In this document: positions 54,651 through 64,000 of the stretch, one piece after another
Layout of the letters: every line of letters begins with the position of its first letter
Position numbering within the stretch: position 1 is the first letter of the stretch
Assembly (NCBI GenBank): GCA_001643675.2
Contig: LSRY02000008.1
Coordinates: 691,501 to 755,500, forward strand
DNA: 64,000 nucleotides
Source: Monocercomonoides exilis
Lineage: Eukaryota; Preaxostyla; Oxymonadida; Polymastigidae
Direction: 5' to 3'
Made by a program: the position numbers and the translations under genes
Notes under the pieces: model-generated
Seen by the model: the letters and a program-made list of their open reading frames with translations, nothing else
Databases searched by the model: none
What the model was told of the DNA's origin: nothing

Positions 54651-56063
54651 ATGCAGGACATGGACAACACAAAAAAGTTCAATGGTAAGCAGTTGTGGTT
54701 GCTTTTGAATTCTTGTTGATTGTGTTTCTATCTTTTCTTTTTTATTGAAGGATTACTTTCAGAGCTTGGAGATTGCGCCGAAATTGAGCAGAAAGAGATA
54801 ATTGAAGAAATGAAAAGAGTCATTGATGAAATGAATAAAGAAGAATTATATGCTTTTTTTAAAACAGATATATTCTACAAAATACACGAAATGATTGAAG
54901 AAAAGAAAATATCTTTGGAAAATGCAATTTTGGTGTTGAAGCATATTGGACATTGCAGAGTGCTGAAAGGTGTGTGGAATGAAAGATTTGGAGGATCTTT
55001 GTTGCAGAAAAGATTTGAGAAGATGATTATTGATGAAGAAAAGAAAAAAGAAGAGAAGAATGAAAAGCTTTGGGTTGATCTTTGTGAATGCTATATTTTA
55101 TTGAACAAGAGGATTTCTCAGGAATTTCTTTCAACTGGCGTGTCTTGCCTTTTGAAAGTTGCACTGAATAAAGAAGAAAACGAAGAAGCTAAAAAGAAAG
55201 TGGAAATCGCTTTGGTGACATTGGGCTCTATTGATAAGTGGGAGGTAGAAAGAGAATTGTTTTTGTTGATTTGTTGATTTCTTTCTCGTTTTTCAAAGTG
55301 TGTTGAACAAGAACTATATTTGCATGAAAGCAGAGAAATTATCCAATATCATCAGGAACATCACAATCTGTCGCGATTTGCTTATCAATCTGCTTGGAAG
55401 TTTTCTATTCTCCGATTATACAGGAATAGAGAGTTTGAGGAAGTTATTGTAAATGAGCTGCATTTCGGAAGAGAGGCAGCAAGAGAATTGGATGAGCTGG
55501 CAAAGTGTGTGGATTGGAAGAGAAAAAAAGAAGAAAGAGGAAGAGAAACGAAAGAAGAGCTTGCGATAACAAGATGGCTCAGCTTTTTGTATCGAAGTTT
55601 TTGCTCTTGTCTGTTGATGAATGAAGAATATTCTGGGATTATCCAAAGCATTGCAATGTTATTCAGAGCATCAAGGGATAATTACGAAGAAATAAGTAAG
55701 ATTTGCAAATATCCACTAATGGCAGCAGCAGGAAGAATCACGCATATTGAAGACTTATTGAAAGGAGAGGCAATTGATGCAGTTTTGGAGGAGTTTCAAC
55801 GACCAACGTTGAATGACGAAATAACAAGTGGGTTCTTGGAGTGTTTTGATAATATTACAAGAAGATTGAAAGAAAAGAAAGATCGCACAACTGACGAAGA
55901 AAAAAGAAAAGCTTTGAAAAAGGAGATTTTTGAAAAGATGGAAGAAGAAGGATACGAAGATATCGTTATTAGCTTTCATGAAGTATCTGGTATTCTTTAT
56001 AGTAAATATCGTTATCAATATGAATTATCAGTTGATTTTTCTAATTATCTTGTGAATGTCTAA
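54651..56063 (+). CDS. Paralogous helical family protein, copy C (three exons)
   Basis: Exons 54651-54684 (34 nt, 'MQDMDNTKKFN'), 54751-55244 and 55299-56063; introns of 66 and 54 nt with donors GTAAGC and GTAGAA and acceptors GAAG and AAAG; about 430 residues. Signatures match the other copies: 'EMIEEKKISLENAILVLKHI', 'RFEKMIIDEEKKKEEKNEKL', 'CVEQELYLHESREIIQYHQE', 'LSRFAYQSAWKF', 'NELHFGREAARELDEL', 'KMEEEGYEDIVISFHE'. The frame first meets TAA at 56061-56063; if TAA/TAG are sense it would extend 18 residues to TGA at 56115-56117. The variable region between 'VDWK' and 'LLKGEAIDAVLEEF' holds most differences between copies. Function unknown. Confidence 0.8.
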
Positions 56064-56117
56064 CAAATTAAAATACTTCATATTTTGTAATTCAAAAATT
56101 TGTTTTTTTTTATTTGA

Positions 56118-56748
56118 TTTGATTTCACAACTCAACATATTTTTTTCATTTTTTTATGTAAAATATAAAATTTTTTAACTCCACTTCACTTTGATGAAAT
56201 GGTGAAAAATTTTTTCATTGATGAAAATATCCACGTTTAGTTCCAAACTTGTTCTGCTTTCAAATTGCAATGTTGATATCATAATTATGATGAAAAGGAA
56301 TAGAATAGAAATTCAAGATAATAATTTCTATTCTAATTTTAATTTTTTTTTTTTATTTTAATTTTTATTTATTCATTTATTTTGTTTATAAACACATTTT
56401 TTTAAACAAAATCTGAAGAAGATATTCATTTGGTGTGACTAAGATCAGTTCGATCCGATTATTTCGAAACAATGCATAATTATGTTTATCAAAATTATTC
56501 TACAAGTAAATCATTATTATTAAAAGTATATGTGTGATTATTTTTGTAATCATATTTTTTCAAACGAAATTTTCGGTACAAAAATATCTCTTGAATATTA
56601 ACATATGAACACTGAAAAGTGAAAAGGCTTATTAAAAACAAATTTTTTTTTATTTAACTAAAAACATTTGAGTAGAAAAACAATTATTATGCTATTTATC
56701 TTTTGAATTAATAATCACTTTCGAATAATCAACAATTTTTAAAAAATC
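56118..56748. other. AT-rich spacer
   Basis: No gene or element recognised. Confidence 0.4.
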
Positions 56749-57260
56749 AACACCCCTTAAAAATATATGATTTCAAAAATAAACACTCATATTCAAATTG
56801 AAAAACTCAGTTTATTCTTTTATGAACATGAAAATATGAAAAAACCATTTCTCACAGACAATTTATAAAAAAATTTTGTCTTAAGAATTCTTATTTGTTT
56901 TTGATCTCAAGGCACGTGAACAAGATCTTCATGATGAAGAAAACATTTCTTCGCTGAATAAACTCTTTCACGACGAAACCAGCACGTTGTAGTGGTTCAA
57001 AAAAGAAATAATTGCTTTGAGCCTCTCAATGTGCAGAGTCCACAGATGCTGTCAATGAATTAATCATGAAAAGAATTGTCTTTTTAACGCTTGTCCAAAA
57101 TGCAAGATTAAAAAAAAAACATTCTTACAGGAACATCTTTTGGCAAAATAAAGATTGGATTGGGAATTACTCTTCCGATTTGTTTATATTACTGGCTAGG
57201 AATTTTTAACAAAACAATTGGGTGATTATTTTTGAAATCATAAATTTTTTCGGGGGTGTT
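56749..57260. mobile_element. 512-bp MITE-like element
   Basis: The left end AACACCCCTTAAAAATATAT plus 'GATTTCAAAAATAA' is the inverse of the right end 'TTATTTTTGAAATCATAA' plus 'ATTTTTTCGGGGGTGTT'. No coding frame inside. One-ended similar sequences occur at about 9984-10024 and 13110-13150. Confidence 0.55.
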
Positions 57261-58402
57261 TTTTTTTTGAAAACATTTTCAATAAAACAATCTCAAACAA
57301 ACAAAAATTATCTATTTGTAATATAAACATTTATTTCTTTTCTTTGAAATCACTCATTGAAAGTTGGTCCAAATTTCTTTCTGGCATGGATCATTTTAAC
57401 CATAATAAAGTTTGTGAAATGGTGGAAACAGAATTTATATTTTTTTGATATCTCTTGAATTATGTGCTGAAATTTCTCATGCAATACGTTCATTAATATC
57501 CAATTTTGCAAGTGTGTACTTATTATTCACTATTTCATTTTATTCAAAAAAATATAAAACTTTTAATTTTGATTGGCTTTTTTTCACAAATATGATTTTT
57601 AATTCCATCAAAAACGAGAGAATAGATTTAACGTTGTATAAAATTTGCTTTTTTCCATCATTCAAATGTTTATTTCAACTATTTGGAAGCTCATTTCACA
57701 CTTCATTATATCACTGATTTCAAGAAATTATATGTATTGCCTCATTTTCCATATCATCAATTCACTTGTTTTATTATTATTTTCACCAGAAACCAAAACT
57801 GTTTTAAATTTTGTGACATTATATATCAATAATTAATAAAATTTTATTTTATTGAGATTTCTGTTAATTCACAATTTTATTCTTCTCATTATCTATTCCT
57901 TTTCATTCATTTGATTATCAAAAATATTTGAGTAAAATTTGATGAAATCAACTGAAAGAAAAAAGCTGAAATTGAGAGATATAATGCAAACGTTAAAGCT
58001 ATTGAAATGTTAATCACATGATTTGCATTTGATGAAAATGAAGTTTCTAAAAGGATGAAAATGTTTGAGTTTGTTTCGAATGATGTATTTGTTTTGCTTT
58101 TTTATTAATTTAATTAAAAAGAGAGAAAATGATCATTTGTTAGTATTATCTTTCATTGAAGGCAGATATAAAAAAGCATTAATCTTCATAATTATTATTT
58201 TTTAATAATATGCACATAAGAATCATTTGGTGATACAGAAAATTCACTGTTTTAAAAGATTGCTTTCTAAATTAAAACAATCTTAAGTCAACTATTTTTT
58301 TCTACACATATTGAAGAACGTCAACATTTCGAAAAGAGAAGAATCGGATTATTTTTCAAAAGGAAGATCAAAACAGTTGTCAGCAATATCTTCTGAAGAG
58401 CA
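57261..58402. other. AT-rich spacer
   Basis: Plus-strand open stretches (57445-57836) are Ile/Phe/Ser-rich AT-driven frames and are not supported. Confidence 0.35.
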
Positions 58403-60778
58403 TCAATCACCTGCTCCCTTATCTGGTTTATTTATGAAAAGTTGCATAGACAACGAATCCCTCAAATCTGCAATCAGCTCTTCACGAGAAGACAACCACG
58501 CTATTGTATCCACATGATTCAACTTGGATGAAGTTGTTGGACACAAATACTCCCCTCGAACAAGTGTTGAATCTGAATCAATCGTCGAAGTGGTTGAGGT
58601 GGATGAAATAGAGGGAGATGGTGTTCTCTTCATTATCTCTTCCTCCTCCTCCTTTTCCAATGCCCATTCAGGAATCTTGTCTGAATCTCTCCCCAAAATA
58701 TATTCCGTTGAACAACTCTCACTCAGCAAATGTTCTGATGATTCTGAATGTCCCAAACTTTTCGCACACACCCTCTTCTTAAACCTCTCATCATTCTTCT
58801 TCTCTGCCTCCCTTTCTGATCTCCTCCATTGCTCCTCGGGAGACATCTCCATCGTCACCATCTCAAATGCCTTCGGATCTTTTCTGATGTTGTCATTCAC
58901 GATCTCTCTCAGATCTTCTGCTTCATTTTTAACCTTCTTCCATCGAGCAATGAATTTTATTGATACAATAAGAACAATCAATAATATAACTACAAGGATA
59001 ATTACAATAATTGGCCACAATGTTCTTTCTTTCTTTCCTCCTTCAGCAATTCTTTCATTTCCATTTCCCTTTGTTTCGCTCACATTCTTCAGAACAAATG
59101 ATTGAGTTGATGAAGAAGACTCTGCGTTTCCAAACAAAATGCACACGCTTACTTCTGTTTCATCTCCACAACTGTTGATGAGATCCTTTTCCACGCTTCC
59201 TTCTGCTTCTCTTTCGGATAAAAACCCATTTGAATCAAAATCATAATGTTCATTCTCTATCTCTTCTCCCTTCCTCTTCACAATTGAAAATGATAGATTG
59301 CATGGAACAAGAAGCATCGCTTTGAATGTCAGTTTCATTCTATTTGCCTCTTCATTTGCTTCCACACTCTCCAATACAGGTATGAAGAATGATGAATCTC
59401 TCTCTGAAATAATCCCTTCAAAACTGCACCCTTCATTTAACATCCAAAGTGAAGAATTATCCTTCCATCCATCACCTCCTTTCAAATTCATCACATTCAA
59501 TGTCCCTGAGTCTGAACAAATGACATTTCTTCTCAGTGATGGATATCCTTCAATTGATGGATTGTTATCTACAAATTCAACTTTCTCAATATTTTCATTT
59601 CCTCCACAAACAGAAAGACCTCCATCAGAGCAGTTCACAAAACTCGTATCCCTCATCACCCCTGAGCTCTCCTTCACCTCAACAACTGATCCATTCCATT
59701 TGCACACATCCGCTTCCTCATTCAATTCCTTTTTTCTTTCTTCCTTTCCATCAAACAAGCATTGCTTCATCTAAATATTTTTGCACATCAAAAGAGACAT
59801 CATCTTCACTTTCTTTCTTTTTGATGAACACACACCAAACGAACTGTTCGAAAACTCCACATTTCCTTCTATCGTTTCAACATCAATTACACCTGCACTC
59901 TCATCCACACATGTGATGTTCTCAAACGAAGACGACAAAATTGAAATAGAGAATTCACTTTCTTCTCTGTTCTTCATTTCTTCATTTTTTCCATTCGCCC
60001 TTCTTATCCATCCATTATCCATTCTCGAATTCCCAGCTCCACTGATCTTCATACAGTCTTTTCTTCCCTCAATATTTCTGAGCGTCAATCCACTCACTTC
60101 AGTATCCTCTTCCATAATCATGGCTGCTTCACTCAAAAATGAAAGCCACATAACACTCACATTCCTGATTTCACATTTCACTCTTTCCACAAATATCAGA
60201 ATGAATGGCACTTCCACCATTTCCTTCTCAGCTGAGCTTTCTCCCTCAAATGAACACATGCTTATCGATGTCTTTCCTGAACTTATCTTCATGAATGATG
60301 AATGTTCAGTTGGAAGTGGAGTTGATGTTGATTCCACTTCTTCAAAAGCAAATCGAATCCATCGCACATACAGCTACCCAGTCGTTTCCACAATCATTTC
60401 TTTGCTGCAATTCATCCTCTCTTTCACAACCACTCGACTCTTTTCTTCATGCATCCCGCTCACTGTGAGTGTGCTTTATCCCACTTCCTCATCAATCACA
60501 GATACCTCATCGACAAACATCTGACTGAAGAAATCGTTTGGAAGATGCTTCAGCCCAAGCCCAATTGTTGTCCATGGAAGTGAAGAATTCACATGCTGCT
60601 GCTGATTATTGTTTCCTCTTTTTCGTTCTTTGTTCAAGAGCCTGATTGTGCATGATTTGAATTTTTCAAAAACAGGAAAATAAGAAGAAATAAGTTTGAT
60701 ATTCGCTGAAATCAAAAACGAGAAAAAAAAATACAAATAAATGAGAACTCTCAAAATTATGTGAATGTCGACATTCAC
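58403..60778 (-). CDS. Beta-helix surface protein, membrane-anchored C-terminal part
   Basis: One minus-strand frame of about 790 codons ending in TGA at 58403-58405, with no TGA and no frameshift but with TAA at 60476-60478 and TAG at 60374-60376 and 59771-59773. Order: a linker ('SSLPWTTIGLGLKHLPND'), beta-helix rungs ('STLTVSGMHEEKSRVVV', 'GKTSISMCSFEGESS', 'SSFENITCVDESAGVID', 'MRDTSFVNCSDGGLSVCGGN'), a membrane segment ('LWPIIVIILVVILLIVLIVS', about 250 residues before the end) and a charged cytoplasmic tail with 'EMSPEEQWRRSEREAEKKN'. Intact anchor and tail argue that it is expressed. Reading the TAR codons as Gln gives a smooth protein. There is no ATG or signal peptide at the 5' end, where a foldback element begins 17 bases away, so the gene is 5'-truncated or has upstream exons beyond it. 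Confidence 0.7.
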
Positions 60779-60794
60779 TAAAAAAAGACTAATA

Positions 60795-61053
60795 AATCAA
60801 ACTTTTGTTTTGAAACAAAAAATGATTCCAACAGAAAGTTTATCCTGGGAGGCTGATTCTGGCCCCAAAGCCTGCAAGGGATTGTGCTGGACCGGTCACA
60901 GCACAATCCCAGGATGGAATCAGCCTAGCCACTTCATTGCATCAATGCAAAAAGCAGTACCCCAAAATTATGTCAAAAACATAATAATTAGAGCTTGAGC
61001 AATAAACATTCCTGTTGGAAAAATATTTTTGTTTTCAAAACAAAAGTTTGATT
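60795..61053. mobile_element. 259-bp foldback element with GC-rich hairpin core
   Basis: Ends 'AATCAAACTTTTGTTTTGAA' and 'TTCAAAACAAAAGTTTGATT' are perfect inverses; the homology continues inwards ('ATTCCAACAG' versus 'CTGTTGGAA'). The core carries a second, GC-rich inverted repeat: 'TATCCTGGGAGGCTGATTC' pairs imperfectly with 'TCCCAGGATGGAATCAGCC', and 'GGATTGTGCTG' pairs perfectly with 'CAGCACAATCC' around 'GACCGGTCA'. It lies between the truncated beta-helix gene and the USP/transposase unit. Confidence 0.7.
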
Positions 61054-61072
61054 CATCAAAAAAAGTGAAAAA

Positions 61073-62432
61073 TCAAATATTAGGTACAAAGCTTGAAGCT
61101 AAACTGCAATCACAAAAATTTGAACAATTATTAATTCTATTATTTAGCATATTTTGTGTTTGATTTCCAATTATGTTCTTTGAAGGATTTGACTTGAAAC
61201 ATTCATTGTTTTTTCTTTTCCTTTCGTCTCTTGATCGCGACTCCTTATATGCTATTCTTGATTCGCCTTCAGAGTTTTTCGGTGAAAAGACAGAGCGAAG
61301 AATTTCCTTCCCTCGTTTTTCGTAAAACAAATACGTTTTCAATGACTGAACTTCCATTTTCTTCCATAGTATGATATTGCTTGGAATGTATCTGAAATTG
61401 TAATCAAAAAAAAATGAACATTATATTAATACAAGAAAAGAAAACAAACTTTAAAAAGTATCTTCTTATAGAATTTGATGATTCATTCAAATTGGTTTCA
61501 GGAGACATTCCATTAAGAGAATATTTCTGAAAAAACTCAATCAAGTCATCAATATTATTCAACTCTGTTTCACCGTCAATGTTGTCGTTGATGCACCTTG
61601 TCAAATAACCGAATTCTCCGTCGCATTCACACTTTCCGTGTTTCTCGCAAAAGAATGAAAGTGTGCAATGCTTTCCACGCGCAAAGCGAGAAGAATCAGA
61701 TAAGAGATAATGGAGAAGATAAGAATTTCGAAAGTGTGTTCCAGTGTCACACATAAAATGAAAAGTCTTTCTTTGTTGCAGAAAACTCAATCTCAACACG
61801 TTATCGAGACAGTCGATTACAAAACGATAATCGTGTGACATCACGTTTGACAAAAAATTGAAAACATGCTTTTCTATATTATTTTCTTTATTTCTCAGAT
61901 AGACAATGATGCACAGATGAGACACCTCCTGTTTGTTGTAGAAGTCCTTGCTGATACTGTTTTGCTTAATAGGCACATTCCAGTTTTCTTTAAAGTCGAA
62001 CAAAAGCAATGCTTCATCTTTCGATATGCTATTTTTCAAAAGACGAAAGTGAGATTGTTGATTGGACGCAATTTTCTTATGATTCTCAATTAATGACATA
62101 ATGACATTTTCATTTGCATCAAGTTGCTTTCCTTGTGTGATTAGATACTCCTTCCTCTTTTGAAGCGATTCATATCTCTGACAAAGATCACAGAGATCAG
62201 AACGCCTTTTGGCGCGCTTTAAGTGAGTCGTTTTTTTGTAGAATGTGCTGAGAGACATTTTTATGTTCAACTCTTTAAATTTTTCGTATAGCTTTGTTTT
62301 TGGCATGGAAATAAGTCTGGTTGGTTGCTTGTGCACAGTTGTCTCTCGCTTCGAACTTGCTTGATCATTAGATTTCAACGGATGAGAAAAACAAAATTCT
62401 TTATATTGATGATAATGAGAAGTTGAATGCAT
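61073..62432 (-). CDS. DDE-like transposase-derived protein
   Basis: Minus strand: main exon 62432-61450, intron 61449-61392 (58 nt, donor GTTTGT, acceptor TTTCAG), last exon 61391-61073 ending in TGA; the join reads '..SIRRYFLK' + 'YIPSNIILWKK'. The candidate catalytic acidic residues and their contexts are 'ALLLFDFKENWNVP', 'FHFMCDTGTHFRNSYLLHY' and 'FFCEKHGKCECDGEFGYL'. The second and third resemble the 'D-x-x-x-Q/H-F-x-N' and 'H-G-K-x-x-x-D-G' signature of eukaryotic transposon-derived DDE nucleases (pattern knowledge). A Cys pair motif 'RRSDLCDLCQRYESLQKRK' near residue 80 may bind zinc. The tail is basic. The ATG at 62432 lies 11 nt after the TAA that closes the upstream USP frame, one frame away, so the two may form one gene joined by an intron or frameshift. 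Confidence 0.6.
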
Positions 62433-62443
62433 ATTTCTTTGAG

Positions 62444-64000
62444 TTATTTTATTTGGTGATTTACATGTGGAGTTGGAAATGATAGATTTTGCGTGTTGTT
62501 TTTCATTTTTGATACAGATAATGAGTTGAAAAATGATTGTGTTGTATCATCAATTGATCTTGAATGATGTGAAATGGAGTTTTTTTCTGATTCAATAAAT
62601 GAATTTGATGAAGTGTTTGTATTGAAATACTGTGAAGTGAAGTTAGAAGTGTTTGGAATGTTGGAAATAAAATCAACAGATGTTCTTTGTTGATTATTCT
62701 GTTGAAACGAAGAAGTGGGGAGCACTTGTGAAGTGAAAACATTTGAGATTGTTGAAAAAGTTTTCTCAGATGAATTCTGTTGACGAGAAATAAACGTGTT
62801 GTTCGTTAGTGTTGGGGAAAATGGAATTTCAACAGAGTCCCGCTCATTATAGTTCACTTGAGCATAGACTGAAAGAATTGGTACGTTTCCACAACTTGCT
62901 TGTTCATCAATGATTGTTTGAATGTTGTTGCGAACGAGTGACACGTATGAATCGTTGCAATTAATCCAACCCAAACTTTGATTTGAAGATGAATAACTGA
63001 ACAATTTGTGATGTTTGCATAAGCAAAAGAAATGCCCATTTTCATTTTTCTCAGTGTGAAAAAGCAATGCGATAAGTGAATAATTGTGAGCTCCTTCAAC
63101 ATGCTTTTTTAAGGCGTTGATTTCTCCATTTTCTTTAACAAAGCTAATGTTTTCGTCAATACAAAAATTCACGCTATGTTTTCCTATTTCTTTTTCCAGA
63201 GAAATGGCAAAAAATTTGGGAAAAGAAAGAATTTGAAAATTTGAAAAATGATTTGTTGTTTGTTTGCAATTTGAGCAAAATGCTTCCTTGTTGTTTGAAT
63301 TTGAAAATCCAATAGTGAATGATTCATTGAATGATTGAACAATGTTGCTTCCATTAAGCCTAATAATCGGCGTTGATTCCAAAGCGCCAATTGTTTTGGA
63401 ACCACAACAACAGCAAATTCTTGGGAATGTTATGTTCATGTTCATCAAGTTATTCAATTCTGGCAGCACACAGATTAAATCACTGAACATATTTGTAAAT
63501 GTGAGATAAAATTCTTGTTGAGCCCTTTGCTCAAGCCTGTGCCTTGTTTCCCAATTTCTTGCAAAAGGCTCCGTCCACGAACAATTGTCAAATGAATGCG
63601 TTGGTGATGAACTTTTCGATGAGTAATACACAATTGAGAACAATTTTGTATGAAATGAAGACAGTTTTCCTTTTCTTTTTTGAATCTTGCCACAATGAGT
63701 TACAATAACTCTAAATATTTGAATGATAGAGGCAAGGCAACACGTATTTCCATAATTGTGCAGTGATAAATTGTTCAGAATATCTGATAATTGATCATTG
63801 TTATCATTTTTATTCACCTGATGGTCATCAAAATTTGAAGCTGGTTCAATAATGGTATTATCAATCTGATTGTCAAATTGGTTGCTTGAAGAATGACAGC
63901 AGTCAGTATCCATTCGTATATCTTCATTTCTCAGATATAACATATCTTTATTGCTGTCATGACAACGCTCAACATCATCATGCAAACAAATAATTGGTGT
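62444..64000 (-). CDS. Ubiquitin-specific protease (USP, C19) domain protein, partial
   Basis: The frame is open to the window edge, so the start is not seen. USP boxes appear in order: Cys box 'LHNYGNTCCLASIIQI', 'RAQQEFYLTFTNMF' (QQ-x-E-F), a zinc-ribbon-like pair 'RICCCCGSKTIG' and 'FCSNCKQTTNHF', 'FPKFFAISLEKEI', and the His box 'HNYSLIALLFHTEKNENGHF' with 'GWINCNDSYVSLV' supplying the Asn/Asp. All catalytic positions look intact, so deubiquitinating activity is plausible. A Ser/Asn/Thr-rich linker of about 120 residues follows, ending at TAA 62444-62446. Its tight placement before a transposase-like frame suggests it belongs to a transposon. A possible intron (62630-62437, GTATTT..AAAG) would fuse the two in phase, but this is not proven. 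Confidence 0.65.
   Translation of the reverse strand, partial: TPIICLHDDVERCHDSNKDMLYLRNEDIRMDTDCCHSSSNQFDNQIDNTIIEPASNFDDHQVNKNDNNDQLSDILNNLSLHNYGNTCCLASIIQIFRVIVTHCGKIQKRKGKLSSFHTKLFSIVYYSSKSSSPTHSFDNCSWTEPFARNWETRHRLEQRAQQEFYLTFTNMFSDLICVLPELNNLMNMNITFPRICCCCGSKTIGALESTPIIRLNGSNIVQSFNESFTIGFSNSNNKEAFCSNCKQTTNHFSNFQILSFPKFFAISLEKEIGKHSVNFCIDENISFVKENGEINALKKHVEGAHNYSLIALLFHTEKNENGHFFCLCKHHKLFSYSSSNQSLGWINCNDSYVSLVRNNIQTIIDEQASCGNVPILSVYAQVNYNERDSVEIPFSPTLTNNTFISRQQNSSEKTFSTISNVFTSQVLPTSSFQQNNQQRTSVDFISNIPNTSNFTSQYFNTNTSSNSFIESEKNSISHHSRSIDDTTQSFFNSLSVSKMKNNTQNLSFPTPHVNHQIK

Noticed and set aside
58524-60524. Plus-strand frames of 126 to 247 codons
   Set aside because: Antisense of the membrane-anchored beta-helix gene, which has a coherent anchor and tail on the minus strand.
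60840-60950. GC-rich hairpin considered as a tRNA or structured RNA gene
   Set aside because: No anticodon arm or T-loop consensus; it lies centrally inside a perfect terminal inverted repeat and is better explained as part of the element.
1-64000. Bacterial contamination or a prophage
   Set aside because: GT-AG introns, eukaryotic protein families (USP, Cdt1, importin), no ribosome-binding sites and no compact operons.

Overview
This window is nuclear DNA from a eukaryotic microbe. It is AT-rich, genes carry short GT-AG introns (most resolvable ones 54 to 66 nt, a few longer), low-complexity tracts are dense, and there are no bacterial-type operons. The gene families point to an oxymonad (Preaxostyla): 'CGSPNDP'-type beta-helix surface proteins with a C-terminal membrane anchor, a DIRS-type retrotransposon, and expanded families of unknown function. 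Several frames stay coherent across TAA and TAG while trusted genes mostly end in TGA. I therefore suspect that TAA/TAG encode glutamine here, as published for the oxymonad Streblomastix strix. That is inference, and the counter-evidence is recorded.

Layout. 1-2.4 kb: copy A of a helical two-part protein family (further copies B at 29.4 kb and C at 54.7 kb, a wreck at 38 kb). 3.4-4.7 kb: probable exons of an unrecognised minus-strand gene buried in GAA/TCTTC tracts. 6.1-8.1 kb: a 30-residue-repeat protein (relatives at 22.2 kb and 41-43 kb, a frameshifted mini-copy at 13.5 kb). 8.7-15 kb: a nest of non-autonomous transposons, namely two 1-kb TA-flanked elements bracketing several foldback elements. 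17.2-19.5 kb: a seven-exon Cdt1-like replication-licensing gene. 19.9-21.5 kb: two small minus-strand genes. 25.2-28.2 kb: an importin-alpha-like ARM protein. 31.4-32.1 kb: a weak Ser-rich gene beside a foldback element. 33.0-37.3 kb: a mildly degraded DIRS-type retrotransposon with inverted terminal repeats. 39.5-39.8 kb: the end of a plus-strand gene convergent with the third repeat gene. 43.3-53.9 kb: gene-poor relics (two dead beta-helix genes, an ARM relic, AAT-centred palindromic repeats). 58.4-60.8 kb: the membrane-anchored C-terminal part of a beta-helix surface protein. 60.8-61.05 kb: a 259-bp foldback element. 61.1-64 kb: a minus-strand unit carrying a ubiquitin-specific-protease domain followed by a DDE-like transposase, open at the window edge.

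The genes do not form a pathway. The window reads as a family-rich, duplication-rich region: a 1.1-kb 3' flank is repeated in inverted orientation (23.6-24.7 versus 39.7-41.0 kb), the sequence upstream of the importin-like gene is repeated inverted at 15.5-16.2 kb, and upstream flanks of family A/B/C travel with the genes. No tRNA, rRNA or CRISPR was recognised.
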